From Robiginitomaculum sp. (GTDB taxonomy: Bacteria; Pseudomonadota; Alphaproteobacteria; Caulobacterales; Maricaulaceae): DNA of 11,949 bases. A model generated the notes under the pieces. That model worked only from the letters and a program-made list of their open reading frames with translations, was not told the origin of the DNA and did no database searches. The translations under genes and the position numbers were made by a program. The stretch covers positions 1 through 11,949 of the forward strand of contig JALSHM010000380.1 of assembly GCA_026982235.1 (NCBI GenBank). The letters run 5' to 3'. The stretch's first letter is position 1. Every line of letters begins with the position of its first letter. Below are positions 8,142-11,949 of this stretch, in pieces.

Positions 8142-8150
8142 GGGGAAGGC

Positions 8151-9524
8151 ATGGATATTATTATTTGTGGCGCGGGACGCGTTGGTTATGGTATTGCTAG
8201 GCGGCTATCCGCTGAAAATAATTCTGTCACCGTTGTAGATCTGTCCGCTGAATTGGTACAGAACATTTCGACAGAGCTTGATGTACGCGGAATAGTTGGC
8301 CACGGTGCCCATCCTAGTATTTTGAAGAAGGCTGGCGCAGAAACGGCGGATATGATTATCGCTGTGACCTATTCTGACGAGGTGAATATGGTAGCATGCC
8401 AAATTTGTCACTCACTCTTTGGCACACCCATGAAAATTGCCCGTGTCCGAGCGCAAGATTACCTTGAGGATAGGTGGCGGGATTTATACACGCGGCAAAA
8501 TATGCCAATTGATATTATTATTTCCCCAGAAATTGAAATTGGTAAGGCTATATTGCGTCGCTTGAATACACCCGGCGCATTTGATGTTGTACCGTTCGCA
8601 AATGGTCTGGTTCAGCTGATCGGTATTGAGGTAGACGATGATTGTCCCATAACTAATATGCCCATCCAGCAAATCGGAGAATTATTTCCCAATCTTAAGG
8701 CGTCACTTGTTGGCGTGTTCCGGGAAAAGCAATTTTTTGCACCTGACCCGGATGACCAACTGGCAGTTGGAGATAACGCTTATTTTGTAGTCGAATCCGC
8801 ACATGCGGGGCGCTTGCTTGATATTATTGGTACTAATGAGGAGAAAGCGCGCCATGTAGTAATTTTTGGTGGTGGTAATGTTGGTTCATATGTTGCGAGA
8901 GAGTTAGAGAAAGTTTCCGGTGTTCGTGTGCGCATAATCGAATCTGATAAAGCGCGAGCAGAGAAAGCTGCTGAGCAGTTAAAACACACAGTTGTCTTGT
9001 GCGGTGATGCCTTAAGTGCGGCAGTACAAGAAGAAGCCGGAGTGAGAGATGCCCAAGGTGTTTTGTGTCTGACTAATGATGATAAAACGAATATCATTGC
9101 TGGCATTATGGCTCAGTCAAATGGAGCCGGACAAGTGTTTAGCCTAATCAATGATGTTTCGCTTTTGGATATTAAATCCTCTCTTGATATTGATATGATT
9201 ATTGACCCACGTGCGACCACTGTGTCTTCCATCCTGCGCCATGTTCGCAAGGGACGTATACTTGATGTCTTTGCCCTAGAGAGTGGTTCCGCCGAAGTTA
9301 TGGAGGGAGAGGTATTAGACACCTCGCCTTTATCCGGGAAGAGTTTAGGGGAGGCAACAATACCGGACGGTATTGTCATTGGTGCCGTCATAAGAGAAGG
9401 TGAAGTATTGCAGCCATCCCCGGATTTGATTGTTTATACTCGCGACCGAATTGTTCTCCTTGCCGATATTGCGGCTTTGAAGCATGTTGAGTATTTATTC
9501 CGTGTAAGCGCGGATTATTTTTAA
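8151..9524 (+). CDS. trkA: Trk potassium uptake regulatory subunit TrkA
   Basis: Cytoplasmic NAD(H)-binding gating subunit of the Trk K+ transporter; binds the inner face of TrkH. 457 residues, the normal size for a two-repeat TrkA. The first Rossmann (RCK N) domain has IICGAGRVGYGIARRL (4-19) with the acidic D30 at the end of strand 2, followed by an RCK-C subdomain to about 220. The second repeat starts at HVVIFGGGNVGSYVARELE (235-253), again with an acidic E264 (RIIES), and ends in a second RCK-C around 370-455. Both glycine-rich loops are intact, so both sites should bind nucleotide. Start ATG 8151 follows AGGGGGAAGG overlapping the ntrX stop, pointing to co-expression with ntrYX. trkH lies 49 bases downstream, so the partners are adjacent. 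Confidence 0.96.
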   Translation: MDIIICGAGRVGYGIARRLSAENNSVTVVDLSAELVQNISTELDVRGIVGHGAHPSILKKAGAETADMIIAVTYSDEVNMVACQICHSLFGTPMKIARVRAQDYLEDRWRDLYTRQNMPIDIIISPEIEIGKAILRRLNTPGAFDVVPFANGLVQLIGIEVDDDCPITNMPIQQIGELFPNLKASLVGVFREKQFFAPDPDDQLAVGDNAYFVVESAHAGRLLDIIGTNEEKARHVVIFGGGNVGSYVARELEKVSGVRVRIIESDKARAEKAAEQLKHTVVLCGDALSAAVQEEAGVRDAQGVLCLTNDDKTNIIAGIMAQSNGAGQVFSLINDVSLLDIKSSLDIDMIIDPRATTVSSILRHVRKGRILDVFALESGSAEVMEGEVLDTSPLSGKSLGEATIPDGIVIGAVIREGEVLQPSPDLIVYTRDRIVLLADIAALKHVEYLFRVSADYF

Positions 9525-9573
9525 GCTTCTTTGATAGTACAGCTACTAGCATTGGGATTAAGGAAAGAATGAT

Positions 9574-11007
9574 ATGGCCTATTCGCGCATATTTCTCTGG
9601 TTGGGCTATGCTCTGATATTCTATGCAATCTTAATGTTTATATCTGCACTGGGGGGATTAGCATTTCGGGAGTTCGCCCAAGCAGGTCTATTCATAATTT
9701 TGGCTGTTATTACTGGCATTATAGGGTTAATTATTGCCTTTATTGGACAGAATGCCCCGACCCATGAAACCATGCGGGATGCTTTAGTGTTTCTTGTGTT
9801 TTTCTGGTTGCTAGTACCACTCATAGCCAGCTTGCCCTACCTGTCATTGCCAGAGATACATAGTTTTTCTCTAGCTTATTTCGAGGCTGCGTCAGCCACT
9901 ACAACCACCGGAGCTTCAATCCTTAATCCGGATAATGTGCCAAAAACCTTTTTGCTATGGCGGTCTTTGTTACAGTGGAGCGGGGGCGTTTTGGTGGCTA
10001 CATTCGCAGTCGTTATTCTGGCAGCACTGAATTTAACGGGGATAGGAGAACATCGGTCTTCCTTGTTCACCTTGCGTAAAGGCGAAATTTTTTCGCGATT
10101 ATTAAGCATTGGCAGCTTGGTGGCGCTTATATATGGGCTGATTGCTTTTGTATGTTTCTTTTTTCTGGTCATATCCGGGACTGCGGTTTTTGACGCTCTT
10201 TGTTTGGCACTCAGTGCTATATCGACTGGAGGCTTAACGCCTAAAAATGGCGTCTTAGCGGACTATGTGTCCGGGGTTGGCGGATTGATTTTAGCCGTAA
10301 CTTGCCTGTTGGGCGCGGCAAATATATCCGTTCTTTGGGATGTTTTACGTAGACGTAATTTGGTGACCTTGCGTGAAGTATTCTTGAATATTGAACATCG
10401 TGGTATGTTTGCGATTGTGAGTATTTTGATTATTGCAGGCTTTTTATCGACGGGCGCTTCGCATCTTTATACAGTGTTTGTAGAAGCGACCTATATGGCA
10501 AGCTCTACCGGGTTTGATTATCATGTGATCGGCATTGATATGGTGCCAAGTGCCTTGCTAATTGCTATGGTGCTTATTGGTGGCTCCGCTTTGTCTACGG
10601 CAGGAGGGCTGAAAATAATCCGTATGCTTTTACTGTTTCGCCATTTGCGTACAGACCTAGATAGAATGAGCCATCCGTCCCGGGTTATGCCCGTTAAATT
10701 TCAAGGGCGCACTATAGATGATAAAGCGTTTTTATCAATTTGGATGTATTTTTTCGGTTATACTCTGGTGTTTGCTTTGGGGATTATTGCTCTTGGTGCT
10801 TCGGGACTTGAGTTCACCCAGGCCGTTTCAGCTGGTGCATCGGCACTATCCAATACGGGACCTTTACTAGCTGCGACCAATCCCGAAATTTCCTATGGGG
10901 ATATGAATACCCTTTCTATATCAATTTTGACGGTAATTATGTTGTTAGGCCGAATTGAAATTTTGGCGGTATTTGCGGTAGTTGCGCCGTCTTTTTGGCG
11001 TAACTGA
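9574..11007 (+). CDS. trkH: Trk potassium uptake membrane subunit TrkH
   Basis: K+-conducting inner-membrane subunit of the Trk system, TrkH/KtrB superfamily. 477 residues, very hydrophobic, with the fourfold M1-P-M2 plan. The four selectivity-filter loops, each with its glycine, are visible: ASATTTTGASIL, ALSAISTGGLTP, YMASSTGFDYH and GASALSNTGPLL. The gating-loop motif GGSALSTAGGLKIIRMLLLF lies between repeats 3 and 4, as in TrkH. The C-terminus GRIEILAVFAVVAPSFWRN matches the family ending. The N-terminal hydrophobic hairpins before the first filter mark TrkH rather than the shorter KtrB. Start ATG 9574 is preceded by AAGGAAAG with about nine bases of spacing. Next to trkA, so the two should form the working complex. 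No sign of damage. Confidence 0.95.
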   Translation: MAYSRIFLWLGYALIFYAILMFISALGGLAFREFAQAGLFIILAVITGIIGLIIAFIGQNAPTHETMRDALVFLVFFWLLVPLIASLPYLSLPEIHSFSLAYFEAASATTTTGASILNPDNVPKTFLLWRSLLQWSGGVLVATFAVVILAALNLTGIGEHRSSLFTLRKGEIFSRLLSIGSLVALIYGLIAFVCFFFLVISGTAVFDALCLALSAISTGGLTPKNGVLADYVSGVGGLILAVTCLLGAANISVLWDVLRRRNLVTLREVFLNIEHRGMFAIVSILIIAGFLSTGASHLYTVFVEATYMASSTGFDYHVIGIDMVPSALLIAMVLIGGSALSTAGGLKIIRMLLLFRHLRTDLDRMSHPSRVMPVKFQGRTIDDKAFLSIWMYFFGYTLVFALGIIALGASGLEFTQAVSAGASALSNTGPLLAATNPEISYGDMNTLSISILTVIMLLGRIEILAVFAVVAPSFWRN

Positions 11008-11119
11008 TTTAAATAGATGAAAAAGAACCTGTACGCGAAATATAGGCTTGCTTTGTCTAAGGCAAGGGCATTAGACAACGGATACGGGGGGACTTGATTA
11101 GTTAACAATAGGAGCCAAC
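11008..11119 (+). promoter_or_regulatory. trkH-hfq intergenic leader with two alternative hairpins
   Basis: This 112-base gap holds a perfect inverted repeat, TTGTCTAA (11053-11060) and TTAGACAA (11071-11078), with a 10-base loop. The left arm also pairs in a second, overlapping hairpin: CTTGCTTT (11047-11054) with AAGGCAAG (11059-11066), one G-T wobble, loop GTCT. The two cannot form together. No T-run follows either, so neither is a clean intrinsic terminator. AGGAG (11110-11114) is the hfq ribosome binding site. I could not find a convincing -35/-10 pair. The hairpins are seen; a regulatory role is inference. Confidence 0.4.
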
Positions 11120-11365
11120 ATGCCTGGTGATAAAAAACAAAATTTACAAGATGCTTTTCTGAACTCCGTACGCAAGTCCAGAACGCCATTAACGATATTT
11201 TTGATGAATGGCGTCAAGCTCGGTGGGGTTGTGACTTGGTATGATAATTTTTGTGTACTTCTGCGCCGAGATGGTCAAGTGCAGCTCGTTTATAAACATG
11301 CAATTTCAACGATTATGCCTACGGAACCCGTATCCTTGTTTGATGCCGAAACTGCTGATGATTAG
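11120..11365 (+). CDS. hfq: RNA chaperone Hfq
   Basis: Hexameric Sm-like RNA chaperone that pairs small RNAs with mRNAs and affects mRNA stability; cytoplasmic. 81 residues, a short alphaproteobacterial form without the long flexible tail of enterobacterial Hfq. QNLQDAFLNSVRKSRTPLTI (7-26) is the N-terminal helix and first strand, with proximal-face and rim residues including the basic rim patch. The Sm1 motif region NGVKLGGVVTWYDNFCVLL follows. The Sm2 motif YKHAIST is intact and includes the K-H pair that binds uridine on the proximal face. The acidic end is DAETADD. ATG 11120 has AGGAG five bases before it. hflX starts 11 bases after the stop, the classical hfq-hflX pairing. Confidence 0.97.
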   Translation: MPGDKKQNLQDAFLNSVRKSRTPLTIFLMNGVKLGGVVTWYDNFCVLLRRDGQVQLVYKHAISTIMPTEPVSLFDAETADD

Positions 11366-11376
11366 ACATTTTTCCA

Positions 11377-11949
11377 ATGATTGATGTTGAGGCAAGCCCG
11401 CAATATGCTTTGGTTTTACACCCGGTATTAGGTCGAGAAGGTGAAGAACACGCCCGGCTTAAATTAGAGGAGGCCGTATTACTGGCTGGTGCTCTTGGTG
11501 TGGAAGTGCGTGGGGATTTGGCTATTATTGTGCGCGACATTAAGGCCAATAACTATTTTGGTAGCGGGAAAATTGACGAAATCTCTGCTGTGATAGGTGA
11601 ACGCAACATCAATTTGGTTGTGGTCAATACGGCGCTTGCACCTATTCAGCAACGCAATTTAGAGAAGCTCTGGAATGTTAAGGTCATTGACCGTACCGGG
11701 CTAATTTTGGAAATCTTTGCCTTGCGCGCTGCTACCAAAGAAGGGCGGCTACAGGTCGAATTAGCACGGCTAGGATATGAGCGATCACGCCTTGTGCGGA
11801 CATGGACGCATTTGGAGCGTCAAAGGGGCGGGCAGGGTTTGATGTCTGGACCAGGCGAGACACAAATCGAATCCGATCGCAGAATGTTAGCAGATAAAAT
11901 TGGTAAGTTACAAAAGGACTTGCGCCAAGTACGCCGCACTCGCGCGTTG
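11377..11949 (+). CDS. hflX: GTPase HflX, N-terminal part (3' end outside window)
   Basis: Ribosome-associated GTPase; family members bind the 50S subunit and split or rescue stalled ribosomes under stress. 191 codons are in the window, in frame to the last base. The N-terminal HflX domain is recognisable: RLKLEEAVLLAGALGVEV, then NNYFGSGKIDEI, VVVNTALAPIQQRNLEKLW and VIDRTGLILEIFALRA. The helical linker follows, with KEGRLQVELARLGYERSRLV, WTHLERQRGG and GPGETQIESDRR, a strong HflX signature. The G domain with its P-loop would start just beyond the right edge. The ATG at 11377 gives the expected N-terminus; no Shine-Dalgarno is seen in the 11-base gap after hfq, so translation probably depends on coupling. 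Confidence 0.95.
   Translation, partial: MIDVEASPQYALVLHPVLGREGEEHARLKLEEAVLLAGALGVEVRGDLAIIVRDIKANNYFGSGKIDEISAVIGERNINLVVVNTALAPIQQRNLEKLWNVKVIDRTGLILEIFALRAATKEGRLQVELARLGYERSRLVRTWTHLERQRGGQGLMSGPGETQIESDRRMLADKIGKLQKDLRQVRRTRAL

Noticed and set aside
7625..8152. 175-codon minus-strand open frame
   Set aside because: Lies antisense to the conserved AAA+ end and HTH of ntrX, with no recognisable domain and no ribosome binding site evident; a shadow frame.
9525..9573. Possible terminator or promoter between trkA and trkH
   Set aside because: Only a very short inverted repeat (GCTA-C-TAGC) and no T-run; the gap holds the trkH ribosome binding site and nothing else I can support.

Overview
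The window is a chromosomal block from an alphaproteobacterium. The evidence is the fused ispDF gene, the dusB(nifR3)-ntrB-ntrC-ntrY-ntrX order, the trkA link behind ntrX, and an Hfq with the alphaproteobacterial style of core (NGVKLGG, YDNFCVLLRR, YKHAISTIMP). GC content looks moderate by eye. I see no mobile elements, tRNA, rRNA, CRISPR or phage genes, and the order cannot be fixed from the sequence alone.

Layout: a bifunctional isoprenoid gene, ispDF, runs leftward from a probable TTG start at 959 and leaves the window at base 1. Only 27 bases away, and divergent, starts a rightward series of eight genes: dusB (tRNA dihydrouridine synthase), ntrB and ntrC (nitrogen two-component pair), ntrY and ntrX (second two-component pair), trkA and trkH (potassium uptake), hfq (RNA chaperone), and hflX (ribosome-associated GTPase, cut by the right edge). 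dusB/ntrB and ntrB/ntrC overlap by ATGA; ntrY/ntrX, ntrX/trkA and hfq/hflX are separated by 1, 9 and 11 bases. Larger gaps lie before ntrY (49), trkH (49) and hfq (112), and these are where internal promoters or RNA structures are most likely.

How the genes work together: NtrB is a soluble PAS-like/HisKA/HATPase kinase that should phosphorylate NtrC on D53. NtrY is a four-TM membrane kinase with HAMP and PAS that should phosphorylate NtrX on D53. TrkA is the NAD-binding regulatory subunit for the TrkH channel. Hfq and HflX act on RNA and ribosomes and form the usual hfq-hflX pair.

The most notable observation is NtrC. Its receiver and Fis-type DNA-binding ends are intact, but the AAA+ core has lost the whole L1 (GAFTGA) region, has a shortened L2 region and carries D-R instead of D-E in Walker B. 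It should not be a classical sigma-54 activator. NtrX also lacks GAFTGA (usual for NtrX) but keeps its Walker motifs, so neither enhancer-binding-type regulator here looks able to remodel sigma-54 polymerase. Two smaller points are a possible leaderless promoter at ntrY and two mutually exclusive hairpins in the hfq leader. I found no wholly new system; the block is otherwise ordinary core genome.
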